This document shows positions 1 to 8,885 of a stretch of DNA of 33,731 bases, piece by piece. The position numbers and the translations under genes are program-made. The notes under the pieces are model-generated. The model was not told where the DNA came from, did not search any database, and worked only from the letters and a program-made list of their open reading frames with translations. This stretch comes from Gammaproteobacteria bacterium (GTDB lineage: Bacteria > Pseudomonadota > Gammaproteobacteria > UBA6429 > Thiohalophilaceae), in the NCBI GenBank assembly GCA_030617815.1, contig JAUWUS010000016.1, positions 1-33,731 on the forward strand. Direction: 5' to 3'. Each line of letters begins with the position of its first letter. Within the stretch, counting starts at the first letter, position 1.

Positions 1-1
1 T

Positions 2-658
2 GGAGTGGCTTCAGCGAGTGAACATTATTACTCTTTTGATTATGCCAATATTCATTTTGTTATGCTGGATACGCAAGCAAATGATCTTGATGTTGATGGT
101 GAAATGTTAAGCTGGTTAAAAAAGGATTTAGAATTTAATAAGCATCAATGGCTCATTGCGATCATGCATCATCCTCCTTATTCAAAAGGGAGTCATGACT
201 CAGATAATAAAAGGCGTAGTGGTGGACGACTGAATGAAACAAGAGAAAACATAGTTCCTATACTCGAACAAGCAGGCGCTGATCTTGTTTTCTCCGGACA
301 CAGTCATATGTATGAACGTTCAGAGTTAATTAATTGTCACTATGGTTTATCTGGTTCATTTGGTTCTGAGTTTATAAGAGAAGATTCTAAACAATCGGTT
401 TATTCTAAAAAGGAAAACAAGTTATCAGCATACAATGGAACTATTTATGCGGTAGTAGGATCATCCTCTAAAGTGGATAGTGGGCCACTTGATCATCCTG
501 CTATGCTTCATTCATACCAGCAAGCAGGCTCTATGGTGGTTGACGTTAACAAGAATATTTTAAAAGCGTATTTTGTTAATAAAACAGGGAAAGTAATAGA
601 TCGCTTTGAAATTACCAAAGGTGTAGTGGGTGGAGTTGAATCGAAGGAATGTAAATGA
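2..658 (+). CDS. Metallophosphoesterase, C-terminal part (5' end outside window)
   Basis: The reading frame is open from the first bases, so only the C-terminal 218 or so residues are present; the GTG at position 5 is internal, not a start. Visible motifs are HHPPYSKGSH (about residue 55) and GHSHMYER (about residue 98), which supply metal-binding histidines of the calcineurin-like fold, and the spacing resembles bacterial purple-acid-phosphatase-like proteins. These hydrolyse phosphate esters with a two-metal centre, often in the periplasm; the signal peptide, if any, is off the left edge. The gene converges on purH across a shared hairpin, so the two are separate transcription units. The substrate cannot be told from sequence. 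Family assignment is firm, the exact subfamily is inference. Confidence 0.85.
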   Translation, partial: GVASASEHYYSFDYANIHFVMLDTQANDLDVDGEMLSWLKKDLEFNKHQWLIAIMHHPPYSKGSHDSDNKRRSGGRLNETRENIVPILEQAGADLVFSGHSHMYERSELINCHYGLSGSFGSEFIREDSKQSVYSKKENKLSAYNGTIYAVVGSSSKVDSGPLDHPAMLHSYQQAGSMVVDVNKNILKAYFVNKTGKVIDRFEITKGVVGGVESKECK

Positions 659-688
659 AGTCTTGCCTATCTATAGCAAGACTTCATT
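654..688. terminator. Hairpin between convergent phosphatase and purH genes
   Basis: A perfect 13-base inverted repeat (AATGAAGTCTTGC at 654-666, its complement at 676-688) encloses a 9-base loop. It begins inside the last codons of the phosphatase gene and ends six bases before the purH stop, so it could end transcription from both sides. The U-tract is weak on both strands, so efficient Rho-independent termination is likely but not certain. Confidence 0.7.
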
Positions 689-694
689 AAGTCT

Positions 695-2260
695 TTAATG
701 TCGGAAATGACGCATGCCAGTGAAGACCATTGCAATGTTGTTTTCATTTGCCGCGGCAATAACTTCATCATCACGCATTGAGCCGCCAGGTTGAATAACC
801 GCAGTAATGCCATTTTCAGCGGCTTGATCCAGGCCATCACGGAAAGGGAAAAAGGCATCACTTGCCATAACCGAACCTTCTACGTCTAAACCGGCATGTT
901 CTGCTTTAATTCCGGCAATACGTGCAGAATTAATACGACTCATCTGGCCTGCGCCGACACCAATGGTCATGTTATTTTTTCCATAGACTATGGCGTTGGA
1001 TTTAACAAATTTTGCAACACGCCAGGTGAATAACAAATCCTGCATTTCTTCTTCAGTCGGCTGACGTTTAGTAACAACCTTGAGTTCATTGTGAAGAAGT
1101 AAATCAGCATCCTGGACTAACAGACCACCATTTACCCGTTTAAAATCCAGGCGCTGGTTGTTTTCATTCGTCCATTCACCGCACTCAAGTAAACGTACAT
1201 TCTTTTTCTTAGCGACGGCTTTAATTGCGTCCTGACTGATTTTAGGTGCAATGATCACCTCAACAAATTGACGTTCAACAATGGTGCTGGCTGTTTCGCC
1301 ATCGAGCTCCTGATTAAAAGCAATAATGCCACCAAAGGCGGATTCTGGATCCGTGGCATAAGCATTTTCGTATGCTTCTAATATGTTATGACTGGTCGAA
1401 ACACCACAGGGATTCGCATGTTTTACAATGACACAACTTGGTCCTTCACTGAATTGCTTTACGCATTCTAATGCGGCATCGGTGTCACCAATGTTATTGT
1501 AAGAAAGTTCTTTGCCCTGAAGTTGTTTTGCTGTTGCAATGCTGGCGTTAGCTGGATTTTTTTCAACATAAAATGCAGCCGCCTGGTGAGGGTTTTCGCC
1601 GTAACGCATTTCCTGTGTTTTGTGATACTGACTGTTGAAGGTCCGAGGAAAAATTGTTTTATTTCCATCTGCTTCAATACACCCTAAATAGTTCGCAATG
1701 GCACCATCATAATTTGAGGTATGCTCGAATGTTTTAACTGCCAGGTCAAAACGAGTAGCATCTGTAACTTCACCATTGTTATCTTTAATTTCATTTAATA
1801 CACGGTTGTAATCATTTGCATCAACCACAACAGTAACAGCAGCATGGTTTTTTGCAGCAGAACGTAACATGGTTGGACCACCGATATCGATATTCTCAAT
1901 GGCAAGTTCAAGGCTACAGTTTTCTTTTGCGATGGTTTCCTCAAAGGGATAAAGATTAACGACCACCATATCAATAGTTGGAATGTTATGTTCTTTCATA
2001 ACCGCGTCATCTTTGCCACGTCGACCTAATAGACCACCATGAATTTTAGGATGTAATGTTTTAACGCGACCATCCATCATTTCAGGAAAACCGGTGTAAT
2101 CTGAAACTTCAATAACAGGTATACCGTTTTCGGCTAGTAACTTTGCCGTCCCACCAGTAGAGATGATCTCAATACCATGATAGGTATAAAGACTTTTTGC
2201 GAATTCAACAATGCCGGATTTATCCGAGACACTAATTAAGGCACGGCTAATTTTTGACAT
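695..2260 (-). CDS. purH: Bifunctional AICAR formyltransferase / IMP cyclohydrolase
   Basis: PurH performs the last two steps of de novo purine synthesis: formylation of AICAR using 10-formyl-THF, then ring closure to IMP in the cytoplasm. The 521-residue length is normal. The N-terminal MGS-like cyclohydrolase domain shows [15 protein letters not shown] and STGGTAKLL. The C-terminal transformylase domain carries the conserved KHANPCG block (catalytic Lys-His) and ends in [21 protein letters not shown] and FTGMRHFRH, as in well-studied PurH proteins. GGAAG lies six bases before the ATG. It is downstream of dusB-fis but separated by a palindromic repeat. The purD gene that often follows purH is not here; a convergent phosphatase gene occupies that side instead. 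Confidence 0.98.
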   Translation of the reverse strand: MSKISRALISVSDKSGIVEFAKSLYTYHGIEIISTGGTAKLLAENGIPVIEVSDYTGFPEMMDGRVKTLHPKIHGGLLGRRGKDDAVMKEHNIPTIDMVVVNLYPFEETIAKENCSLELAIENIDIGGPTMLRSAAKNHAAVTVVVDANDYNRVLNEIKDNNGEVTDATRFDLAVKTFEHTSNYDGAIANYLGCIEADGNKTIFPRTFNSQYHKTQEMRYGENPHQAAAFYVEKNPANASIATAKQLQGKELSYNNIGDTDAALECVKQFSEGPSCVIVKHANPCGVSTSHNILEAYENAYATDPESAFGGIIAFNQELDGETASTIVERQFVEVIIAPKISQDAIKAVAKKKNVRLLECGEWTNENNQRLDFKRVNGGLLVQDADLLLHNELKVVTKRQPTEEEMQDLLFTWRVAKFVKSNAIVYGKNNMTIGVGAGQMSRINSARIAGIKAEHAGLDVEGSVMASDAFFPFRDGLDQAAENGITAVIQPGGSMRDDEVIAAANENNIAMVFTGMRHFRH

Positions 2261-2295
2261 GATAACTTCCGTATTTTAAAAGTAAGTAGAATATA

Positions 2296-2366
2296 ACCAC
2301 GGAGGACACTAAGAGCACAAAGAAAAACATTTAAAATGTCTTCGTGTTCTTAGTGTCCTTTATGGT
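2296..2366. repeat. Palindromic intergenic repeat between fis and purH
   Basis: Two long imperfect inverted arms meet near 2332. The left arm starts ACCACGGAGGACACTAAGA and the right arm is its near-complement ending in TCTTAGTGTCC...GGT; an 11-base core (2304-2314 against 2348-2358) is perfect. It fills most of the 122-base gap between fis and purH. From memory, ACCACGGAGGACAC-type palindromes occur as dispersed intergenic elements in many environmental bacteria, but only one copy is in this window. It could act as a terminator or RNA stabiliser for dusB-fis. Structure is directly seen, the family label is inference. Confidence 0.75.
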
Positions 2367-2382
2367 CGAAATATATTTTGAC

Positions 2383-2673
2383 TTAGTCGTTTAAGCCATA
2401 CATTTTTAATTTTTTACGTAACGTACCGCGGTTAATCCCCAACAATTCTGACGCTTTGCTTTGGTTGCCCTTGGTGTATTCCAAAACACTACGGAATAAA
2501 GGTTCTTCAATTTCATTTAAAACCATTTGGTAAAGATCATTTGTTGCATGACCTTCAAGTTGTTTAAAGTAACTTTGCATTGCATCTTCGACGCAATTGC
2601 GTAATGGTTTTCGGGTTTCTTGCTGTGGATGTAATTGTGTAATAGCAGTGTCCACTAAAGCGGCTTCTGTCAT
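2383..2673 (-). CDS. fis: Fis family nucleoid-associated DNA-binding protein
   Basis: Fis is a small homodimeric nucleoid protein that bends DNA, activates rRNA and other promoters and assists site-specific recombination. At 96 residues it is close to the usual 98. The C-terminal helix-turn-helix (about residues 65-93) is clear, with GNQSKASELLGINRGTLRKK. The N-terminal half is less conserved, as expected for the dimerisation region. Its ATG overlaps the dusB stop codon (ATGA, 4 bases), the classical gammaproteobacterial dusB-fis arrangement, which implies translational coupling. The N-terminal HPQQETRKPLRNCVEDAM segment also fits the family. Confidence 0.96.
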   Translation of the reverse strand: MTEAALVDTAITQLHPQQETRKPLRNCVEDAMQSYFKQLEGHATNDLYQMVLNEIEEPLFRSVLEYTKGNQSKASELLGINRGTLRKKLKMYGLND

Positions 2674-3656
2674 GCTGCTATTTCCTCCTTATCTAATAAA
2701 CGTTCAAAAAATTCGTGAGTCATATTAAGCTGCTCATCGATAGTGTTGACCCGACATACGGCTTGACGGAAAGCCGCGCCATGCGACTGACCTTTGCTAT
2801 ACCAGCTGATGTGTTTGCGGGCCACGCGCACACCAGTAAATTCTCCATAAAAAGCGTAAAGATTGTCTAAATGCCCAAGCATAATGTCACGAATTTCTGT
2901 AACGGTTGGCTCAGGTAAGTGTTTCCCGGTATTCAGGAAATGTTCAATTTCACGAAAGATCCAGGGACGACCTTGTGCAGCCCGACCAATCATCACCGCA
3001 TCGGCTTTGGTATAATCGAGTACAAATTTTGCTTTCTCAGGGGTTTTTATATCTCCATTAGCAATCACAGGAATAGTGATGCGGCTTTTGACATCAGCGA
3101 TAGTGTCATATTCAGCATCACCACGATATTGATCCGCACGGGTGCGGCCATGAATCGCTAATGATTGAATGCCTGCATCTTCAGCAATGCGGGCAATTGT
3201 TACTGCATTTCGACTTTCATGATCCCAGCCGGTACGAATTTTAAGTGTCACAGGAGTATCAACTGCTTCAACGACAGCAGAGAGAATCTCGCCTACTAAT
3301 TTTTCGTCCCGTAATAATGCGGAACCCGCTAATACGTTACAGACCTTTTTTGCCGGACAGCCCATATTGATATCAATAATTTGTGCGCCGGTGTCAGCGT
3401 TGTATTTTGCAGCCTCGGCCATCATTGCAGGCTCGGTTCCCATAATCTGAACTGACTTCGGATCCGTTTCACCCTCATGTGAAGCGCGACGTTTGGTTTT
3501 GTCACTTCCCCATAACAATGAATTAGATGAAACCATTTCCGACACAGCCATACCCGCCCCTAAACTGCGACAGAGTTTGCGAAACGGCAAATCTGTAACG
3601 CCTGCCATGGGGGCAAGGACTAGCTTGTTACTTAACTGGTAAGGACCAATGTGCAT
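2670..3656 (-). CDS. dusB: tRNA-dihydrouridine synthase B
   Basis: An FMN- and NADPH-dependent TIM-barrel enzyme that reduces specific uridines in the tRNA D-loop to dihydrouridine. Motifs seen are APMAGVTDLPFR near the start, MGCPAKKV with the catalytic cysteine, GSALLRDEKLV, TLKIRTGW, HGRTRADQY and VIANGDI. I chose the ATG at 3656 because it gives MHIGPYQLSNKL, matching the normal DusB N-terminus and a 328-residue protein; the frame stays open upstream to 3713, but that adds 19 residues with no family counterpart. Neither start has a convincing Shine-Dalgarno. It is the first gene of the dusB-fis operon; 128 bases separate the family start side from the DUF3426 gene, where I could not pick a confident promoter. 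Confidence 0.95.
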   Translation of the reverse strand: MHIGPYQLSNKLVLAPMAGVTDLPFRKLCRSLGAGMAVSEMVSSNSLLWGSDKTKRRASHEGETDPKSVQIMGTEPAMMAEAAKYNADTGAQIIDINMGCPAKKVCNVLAGSALLRDEKLVGEILSAVVEAVDTPVTLKIRTGWDHESRNAVTIARIAEDAGIQSLAIHGRTRADQYRGDAEYDTIADVKSRITIPVIANGDIKTPEKAKFVLDYTKADAVMIGRAAQGRPWIFREIEHFLNTGKHLPEPTVTEIRDIMLGHLDNLYAFYGEFTGVRVARKHISWYSKGQSHGAAFRQAVCRVNTIDEQLNMTHEFFERLLDKEEIAA

Positions 3657-3841
3657 AAATGACCAATTGTTCGAATACATTAAAAATCTGGTGCTTTGGG
3701 GGAGAGCAATCATACATGGAGTAGGGAAAAATTTTAAGAGATGAAGTTCAAATTTCTTGCTTGATCATCGATTATTTATGCGCTAGGGCAGACCTAAATT
3801 CGCAGTTAAGGATTTTCTAAAGTACCCTTATTTGATGATAA

Positions 3842-5305
3842 TTAAAGAAAGCTAAACTCAAAATTAATGGCATCTTTACCTGGATCGACAACTTCGAAGT
3901 TTATGTGAACAGGTGTTTTGGATTTCATCAGTAAAAAGGGATTGTTCAATTTTCCCATGTAGGTTTTTGCACTAAAGATACGTTCAGCAACTACATTCCC
4001 GGAAATATCGGATAAGCGGATATGAATATTCGGATAAGGTTGGGCGTAGTTTGCATTGTTAATGATGGAAGCGCTGATAAGTAAAGCCTTTTTTTCTTTT
4101 GGATGCAAACGAACATCACGACTAAGCAATTCAATTTGTTTTGTGTCACTTGGACCTGAGTAAAAACAACTTACCGTATCGCAAAATTTTTCTAATAACG
4201 GTCGTGTTGAGGGTATAAGGTTAACCAGGTCATGTGCTCGAAAGTAAGCAAGCTGTGAAAACGAAAGAAGCAATAAAAAAATTAAAAAAGGAAAGCCTAA
4301 TAATGGATGTTTGAGCCGCGTGGGTGCTGCTTGTAAACGTTCTATATCATTGCGTAGTTGTAATGGAACTTCAACAATTACTGTTTTTTGTTCATCATCA
4401 TCTACAACAATATCTTCTTTAATGTCATCACCCTGAAAATCACTTAAATCAATTTTATCAAAGAGTTCATCGGCATCAACTGTAGTAACTTCATCTTCTT
4501 TAATGTTTTCATTTTCATCGTCTTCTAGAACTATAACATCGTCTTCTTGCTTTTCTGATTCTTCTAACTCATCAGATAATTCAATAAAATCGAATTCATT
4601 ATCGGCATTATATTCATCATTGTACTCGTCATTATTATCAGGTTCGGAAATATCTAACGACAATTGTTTTTCCATTTCATTCATTATGTCGGCAACGCTT
4701 GTAGCACTTGTTGCAGCATAGGTATCTGTAGTGAAAATATTATCGCTGTTTTCTTCTGTAGGAATATATTTTTCTGGTTTTATTACTTCAGGTTCTTCTT
4801 CAATGCCAATGATATCTTTTGCATCCTCTGTTGCTTGAGTGAGCTCATCAATTGCCGCATCCAGATCAAAGCTATTATCAAATAACTCATCATCATTAAT
4901 GAATTCAATATCATCCTGTTTTTCTGCCAGGGCATCGGGATTAATTTTATTGGGTTTATCATTTTTTGTGCTTGTAACATCTGCAAGCACAGCGGCATCG
5001 TTATCAAACTGTGGTGTTTTTATAGCAGGTGTTGCCATTTTGGTTTTTTTGACGACAGGAGCTTCAGGTTTTTTTGCTTTAGCCGGTTTAATATTTTTTT
5101 CTTTTTTTACAACAGGGGTTGCGGTGGTGGTTTTTGTTGCTTTAGCTTCAGTTGCTACAGTTTTAACCGGTAAATCATCAATGGCATGTTCAGGTGCATT
5201 AAAAATGAGTCGGCATTGGCCACAACGTACCTTGCCTTTAGCAAGGGAAAGATGGCGATCAGTGACCCGAAAGCAGGTTGAACATTTTGGACAGCGAGTG
5301 TACAT
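3842..5305 (-). CDS. Zinc-ribbon (MJ0042) and DUF3426 domain membrane protein
   Basis: The N-terminus (residues 1-40) is an MJ0042-type zinc ribbon with CPKC and CGQC pairs. A long low-complexity middle follows, first Lys/Ala/Pro/Thr-rich (about 60-110), then strongly acidic (about 120-310) with repeated Asp/Glu runs. One membrane segment (about 335-356, LLGFPFLIFLLLLSFSQLAYF) precedes a C-terminal DUF3426 domain of about 130 residues. This is a standard architecture for the gene between prmA and dusB in gammaproteobacteria. With the zinc ribbon in the cytoplasm, the DUF3426 part would be periplasmic. No biochemical role is established to my knowledge. At 487 residues it is longer than many relatives because of the acidic linker. 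Confidence 0.88.
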   Translation of the reverse strand: MYTRCPKCSTCFRVTDRHLSLAKGKVRCGQCRLIFNAPEHAIDDLPVKTVATEAKATKTTTATPVVKKEKNIKPAKAKKPEAPVVKKTKMATPAIKTPQFDNDAAVLADVTSTKNDKPNKINPDALAEKQDDIEFINDDELFDNSFDLDAAIDELTQATEDAKDIIGIEEEPEVIKPEKYIPTEENSDNIFTTDTYAATSATSVADIMNEMEKQLSLDISEPDNNDEYNDEYNADNEFDFIELSDELEESEKQEDDVIVLEDDENENIKEDEVTTVDADELFDKIDLSDFQGDDIKEDIVVDDDEQKTVIVEVPLQLRNDIERLQAAPTRLKHPLLGFPFLIFLLLLSFSQLAYFRAHDLVNLIPSTRPLLEKFCDTVSCFYSGPSDTKQIELLSRDVRLHPKEKKALLISASIINNANYAQPYPNIHIRLSDISGNVVAERIFSAKTYMGKLNNPFLLMKSKTPVHINFEVVDPGKDAINFEFSFL

Positions 5306-5348
5306 GCGCTAATTATACGCATAACTCCTTATTTATATGAAATAGTGC

Positions 5349-6224
5349 TTATTTTCGTTTTCCGGCTAAACACACCCAGTCACCCTGTTGTTTCCAAATT
5401 TGAATCTCGAAATCGATTTGATAGGCGGCAATGACGCTTTTTGCCTGTTCAGCCAGAATGCCGGATAAAACAATCTGGCTTTGTGCTGAGGTTAACTCGG
5501 CAAAATAGGGGGCGAGCTCAATAAGAGGCGAGGCGAGGATATTGGCGAGCAGTAAAGGTGTTTTTTTTGCGGGGAACGCATCAGGCAACCAGGTTTTAAT
5601 TTTGTGTGTAACATCATTTTTTTCCGCGTTATCGCGTGTCGCGATTAATGCCTGAGGATCAAGATCAATGGCTTCGGCATGTTTGGCACCGAGCAGAATG
5701 GCGCCAATAGCTAAAATACCTGAGCCACAACCAAAATCGATAATGTCTTTATTTGTTGGTGGGTTGGCATCAAGCCATTCCAGGCACATTGAGGTTGTCG
5801 GGTGTGTGCCGGTGCCAAAGGCCAGTCCGGGATCAAGCAATATGTTTGCTGCGTCAGGATGGGGTGGCGCAAAGGTGCTTGGTACAACCCAGAGTTTTTC
5901 TCCGAATCGCATAGGTTTAAAATCATCCATCCAGGCGCGAACCCAGTCTTTATCTTCGAGTTGCTCGGCTTTCCAGTCAGGGAATTTTTTTCTTAGTTGT
6001 TGTTCGACATTTTTAATGACTTGTTTTAAATCCTGACTGGCATCAAATAATCCAACCGCGCGTGTTTGTGACCACATCGGAGTGCTGCCGGGTGCTGGCT
6101 CTAGTACGGGTTGATCCTGCATATCCTGCAAAGTAACAGAGACGGCGCCTTGTTCCATTAAAGCGTCTGAGAGCTGATCGGCCTCAGTCTCGTTGGTTGG
6201 AATGATGAGTTGTAACCAAGCCAT
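5349..6224 (-). CDS. prmA: Ribosomal protein L11 methyltransferase
   Basis: PrmA trimethylates ribosomal protein L11 at several amino groups using SAM. At 291 residues it has normal length. The N-terminal substrate-binding domain (MAWLQLIIPTNETEADQLSDAL) precedes the methyltransferase domain with GLAFGTGTHPTT at about 134-144, motif I DFGCGSGILAIGA at 163-175 and the NILASPLIELAP catalytic-loop motif later. AGAGG seven bases before the ATG supports the start. The accBC terminator lies just upstream, so prmA should have its own promoter in the roughly 60 bases between; a small CCGCT/AGCGG hairpin (6253-6264) lies in that leader. Confidence 0.97.
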   Translation of the reverse strand: MAWLQLIIPTNETEADQLSDALMEQGAVSVTLQDMQDQPVLEPAPGSTPMWSQTRAVGLFDASQDLKQVIKNVEQQLRKKFPDWKAEQLEDKDWVRAWMDDFKPMRFGEKLWVVPSTFAPPHPDAANILLDPGLAFGTGTHPTTSMCLEWLDANPPTNKDIIDFGCGSGILAIGAILLGAKHAEAIDLDPQALIATRDNAEKNDVTHKIKTWLPDAFPAKKTPLLLANILASPLIELAPYFAELTSAQSQIVLSGILAEQAKSVIAAYQIDFEIQIWKQQGDWVCLAGKRK

Positions 6225-6284
6225 TAGAAGACCTCTGCACGATTCATATTTTCCGCTTCAGCGGCATTAAAAAATATTTAAAGC

Positions 6285-6326
6285 AAAAAAAAGCGAGTTA
6301 CTAATAATTATGTAACTCGCTTTTTT
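6285..6326 (-). terminator. Rho-independent terminator of aroQ-accB-accC
   Basis: A perfect GCGAGTTAC/GTAACTCGC stem (6293-6301 and 6312-6320) with a 10-base loop is flanked by A and T runs that extend pairing. On the minus strand the stem is followed by eight U, an excellent intrinsic terminator 25 bases past the accC stop codon. The T6 on the other side means it could also work on the plus strand, although no plus-strand gene lies there. Confidence 0.9.
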
Positions 6327-6350
6327 ACATTATTTTAAGCGAAAGAGAAC

Positions 6351-7700
6351 TTACTTATTTTTTTCTTCCAGTTTCTTTTCTAAGTAATGGATATTCACGC
6401 CACCAGCTTGGAAGCCTGCGTCATTGAACAACTCTTGTTGCAAAGGAATATTACATTTAATTCCTTCGATAACCATTTCACTTAATGCGGTGCGCATACG
6501 TGCCATAGCCACTTCACGCGTTTCACCATGAGTAATGAGCTTACCGATCATTGAATCATAATAAGGCGGTACACGGTAACCATTATATATATGCGTATCA
6601 ACACGAACACCTGGACCACCTGGTGCATGGTAAGCCGTAATCGTTCCTGGTGAAGGCATGAAGTTATTTGGGTCTTCTGCGTTAATACGGCATTCCATTG
6701 AATGGCCAGAGATTTTGATATCGTCCTGGGTGTAAGAAAGTGGCATACCGCTGGCGATGCGTAGTTGTTCACGCACAATATCCACACCTGTAATCATTTC
6801 AGTTACAGGATGCTCAACCTGAACACGCGTATTCATTTCAATGAAATAGAATTCGTCATTTTCAAATAAGAATTCAAATGTACCTGCACCACGATAGCCG
6901 ATATCAATACAAGCTTGAGCACATCGCTCACCAATTTCTTTACGAATTTCTTCAGATATACCTGGAGCTGGCGCTTCTTCAATCACTTTTTGATGGCGAC
7001 GTTGCATTGAACAATCACGTTCACCTAAATGAATAGCATGACCATGTTCATCGGCAAGCACCTGGATTTCAATATGACGTGGGTTGCCAAGGAATTTTTC
7101 CATATACACCATGCCATTATTAAAGGTGGCAAGCGCTTCTGCTTTAGTCAAAGAAATGGAGTTAAGTAATGTCGCATCACTATGCACAACGCGCATACCA
7201 CGACCACCGCCACCGCCAGAGGCTTTAAGAATGATCGGATAACCAATACGATGCGCATGTGCGAGATTTTTTTTATCGTCTTCATCGAGTGCGCCATCAG
7301 AGCCAGGAACAGTTGGAACGCCAGCCGCTTTCATCGCTTTAATCGCTTGAACTTTATCACCCATGATACGGATGGTGTCCGCTTTAGGACCAATGAAAAC
7401 AAAACCACTTTCTTCTACACGTTCAGCAAAGTCGGCATTTTCAGATAAGAAACCATAACCCGGATGAATACCAACAGAGTCGGTGACTTCAGCGGCACTG
7501 ATAACAGCGGGAATACTTAAATAACTTTCTAATGAAGATGCTGGACCAATACAAACAGACTCGTCTGCAAGGCGAACATGTTTTAAATCACGATCGGCTT
7601 CGGAGTGAAGCGCAACCGAACGAATACCTAACTCTTTACAGGCGCGTAATATGCGTAGTGCAATTTCGCCACGGTTAGCAATGAGTACTTTATCTAACAT
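6351..7700 (-). CDS. accC: Biotin carboxylase subunit of acetyl-CoA carboxylase
   Basis: AccC carboxylates biotin on AccB with ATP and bicarbonate, the first half-reaction of fatty acid synthesis. The 449-residue length is standard. It has the N-terminal Rossmann-like start [14 protein letters not shown], the ATP-grasp glycine-rich loop [11 protein letters not shown] (about 162-172), [30 protein letters not shown] with metal- and bicarbonate-binding residues, and a C-terminal [15 protein letters not shown] block. It starts 17 bases after accB and ends just before a strong terminator, so it is the last gene of the aroQ-accB-accC unit. Confidence 0.99.
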   Translation of the reverse strand: MLDKVLIANRGEIALRILRACKELGIRSVALHSEADRDLKHVRLADESVCIGPASSLESYLSIPAVISAAEVTDSVGIHPGYGFLSENADFAERVEESGFVFIGPKADTIRIMGDKVQAIKAMKAAGVPTVPGSDGALDEDDKKNLAHAHRIGYPIILKASGGGGGRGMRVVHSDATLLNSISLTKAEALATFNNGMVYMEKFLGNPRHIEIQVLADEHGHAIHLGERDCSMQRRHQKVIEEAPAPGISEEIRKEIGERCAQACIDIGYRGAGTFEFLFENDEFYFIEMNTRVQVEHPVTEMITGVDIVREQLRIASGMPLSYTQDDIKISGHSMECRINAEDPNNFMPSPGTITAYHAPGGPGVRVDTHIYNGYRVPPYYDSMIGKLITHGETREVAMARMRTALSEMVIEGIKCNIPLQQELFNDAGFQAGGVNIHYLEKKLEEKNK

Positions 7701-7717
7701 AATTAATTTGTCTCAAC

Positions 7718-8158
7718 TTATTCGATGATAAATAAAGGTTGGTTATATTCAACCGGCTGGCCATTTTCAACTAAGATAGCCTTAATGGTGCCGCCCTTAT
7801 CCGCTTCAATTTGATTGAGTAATTTCATGGCTTCAATAATACAAAGTGTATCGCCAACACTTACTTTAGAACCTACGTCTACGAAAGATGCCGCACCGGG
7901 TGAAGGTGCACGGTAAAAACTGCCCACCATGGGTGAGTTTAATACATGTCCTTCAATTTTTTCTTCAGCAGGCGTTGCAGCTTCTATTGGTGCAGCGGCA
8001 GCAATGGGTGCAACTGGAGCTGCTGCAATCGCAACGGGTGCTGCGGCAACAGCATTGCGAGTGATGCGAACCGATTCTTCACCTTCGTGAATTTCGATTT
8101 CGGCAATACCGGATTCTTCCAGCAGTTCGATGAGTTTTTTAACTTTTCTTATATCCAT
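7718..8158 (-). CDS. accB: Biotin carboxyl carrier protein of acetyl-CoA carboxylase
   Basis: AccB carries the biotin that shuttles CO2 between AccC and the AccAD carboxyltransferase. It is 146 residues long. The N-terminal [20 protein letters not shown] is typical, followed by an Ala/Pro-rich flexible linker (about 36-65) and the biotinyl domain. The biotinylation motif reads [11 protein letters not shown], with Lys112 the modified residue; family members usually have EAMKMMN or EAMKLMN. The thumb-like loop [15 protein letters not shown] is present. It sits 45 bases after aroQ and 17 bases before accC. Confidence 0.98.
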   Translation of the reverse strand: MDIRKVKKLIELLEESGIAEIEIHEGEESVRITRNAVAAAPVAIAAAPVAPIAAAAPIEAATPAEEKIEGHVLNSPMVGSFYRAPSPGAASFVDVGSKVSVGDTLCIIEAMKLLNQIEADKGGTIKAILVENGQPVEYNQPLFIIE

Positions 8159-8203
8159 AATACTTTCACCTTAAAAATGGGGGTTAATAAGTAATTCTAT
8201 TGT

Positions 8204-8638
8204 TTATGCAAGCGATTGCATCGCCGAGGTTAAGGCCAGCGAATAACCGGTTGCACCCAGCCCGCTGATAACGCCTTGTGCCAAATCCGAAAAATAGGAA
8301 TGACGACGGAAGTCTTCGCGTGCATGGACATTTGATAAATGGACTTCGATAAAAGGAATATTTACCGCAGCCAGGGCGTCGCGCATGGCCACACTGGTGT
8401 GGGTGAACGCGGCGGGGTTAATAATGATGTAATCTATTTTATTAATGGCATTTTGAATGGCTGTGACTAGTTCATGTTCAGCGTTGCTTTGTAATGTTGT
8501 AAGTTTGTGTCCGGCCGCTTTGGCTTGTTCGATGAGTGCTGCATCAATGTCGGTTAACGTGGTGGCACCGTAAATCTCCGGCTCGCGGGTACCGAGCAGG
8601 TTTAGGTTAGGACCATGTAATACCAGAATGTTTGCCAT
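8204..8638 (-). CDS. aroQ: Type II 3-dehydroquinate dehydratase
   Basis: AroQ removes water from 3-dehydroquinate to give 3-dehydroshikimate, the third step of the shikimate pathway. I placed the start at 8638, giving [20 protein letters not shown], the conserved family N-terminus with the catalytic tyrosine in EIYG. The frame extends to 8689, but the extra 17 residues have no family counterpart. Other motifs are [16 protein letters not shown] and [17 protein letters not shown], which contribute the catalytic histidine and substrate-binding residues. The 144-residue length fits the small dodecameric type II enzyme. Placement directly ahead of accB is a common proteobacterial arrangement. Confidence 0.97.
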   Translation of the reverse strand: MANILVLHGPNLNLLGTREPEIYGATTLTDIDAALIEQAKAAGHKLTTLQSNAEHELVTAIQNAINKIDYIIINPAAFTHTSVAMRDALAAVNIPFIEVHLSNVHAREDFRRHSYFSDLAQGVISGLGATGYSLALTSAMQSLA

Positions 8639-8672
8639 TAAATAAGATGCCAATATTGTGTTAATTAAAACT

Positions 8673-8721
8673 ATGCAAGATCTATGCAAATATATGCATG
8701 ATCACAACATGATCGATGCAT
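8673..8721. promoter_or_regulatory. Helically phased ATGCA motif cluster upstream of aroQ
   Basis: ATGCA occurs at 8673, 8684, 8694 and 8716, spacings of 11, 10 and 22 bases, so all copies would face the same side of the helix. Within this, ATGCA-N6-TGCAT (8684-8699) is a dyad and CATGATC is directly repeated 11 bases apart (8697-8703, 8708-8714). The cluster lies 35-83 bases before the aroQ start, where an operator or promoter for aroQ-accB-accC is expected. No regulator family is recognised; function is inference. Confidence 0.4.
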
Positions 8722-8863
8722 TTTAGGCTCATCCTAAGCGGTGATTTTGAGGTTATTGTGCCCCAAGAAGGAAGAATTGTCCAATTTATGGAAATTTCCC
8801 GAAATTCGCTGCATATCTTAGCAAATTACGTGGAAATTAGCATGCCAACCGGTTCACAGATTA

Positions 8864-8885
8864 AAAAACGGTAAAAATTGTTTTT
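8864..8885 (-). terminator. Weak terminator-like hairpin after the TlpA-like gene
   Basis: AAAAAC and GTTTTT (minus-strand sense) can pair across a 10-base loop and end in a run of U immediately after the stop codon of the thioredoxin-like gene. The stem is only six pairs, mostly A-U, so it would be a poor intrinsic terminator. The remaining roughly 140 bases towards the ATGCA cluster show nothing I can identify. Confidence 0.25.

Noticed and set aside
3657-3713. Upstream extension of dusB by 19 residues
   Set aside because: The conserved DusB N-terminus starts at the ATG at 3656; the extension has no family match and no ribosome-binding site.
4503-5312. Serine-, phenylalanine- and isoleucine-rich open frames on the plus strand opposite the DUF3426 gene
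   Set aside because: Their odd composition is the complement of the Asp/Glu/Lys-rich linker codons, so they are shadows rather than genes.
8639-8689. Upstream extension of aroQ by 17 residues
   Set aside because: Type II dehydroquinate dehydratases begin at [11 protein letters not shown]; the extra residues overlap the probable promoter area.
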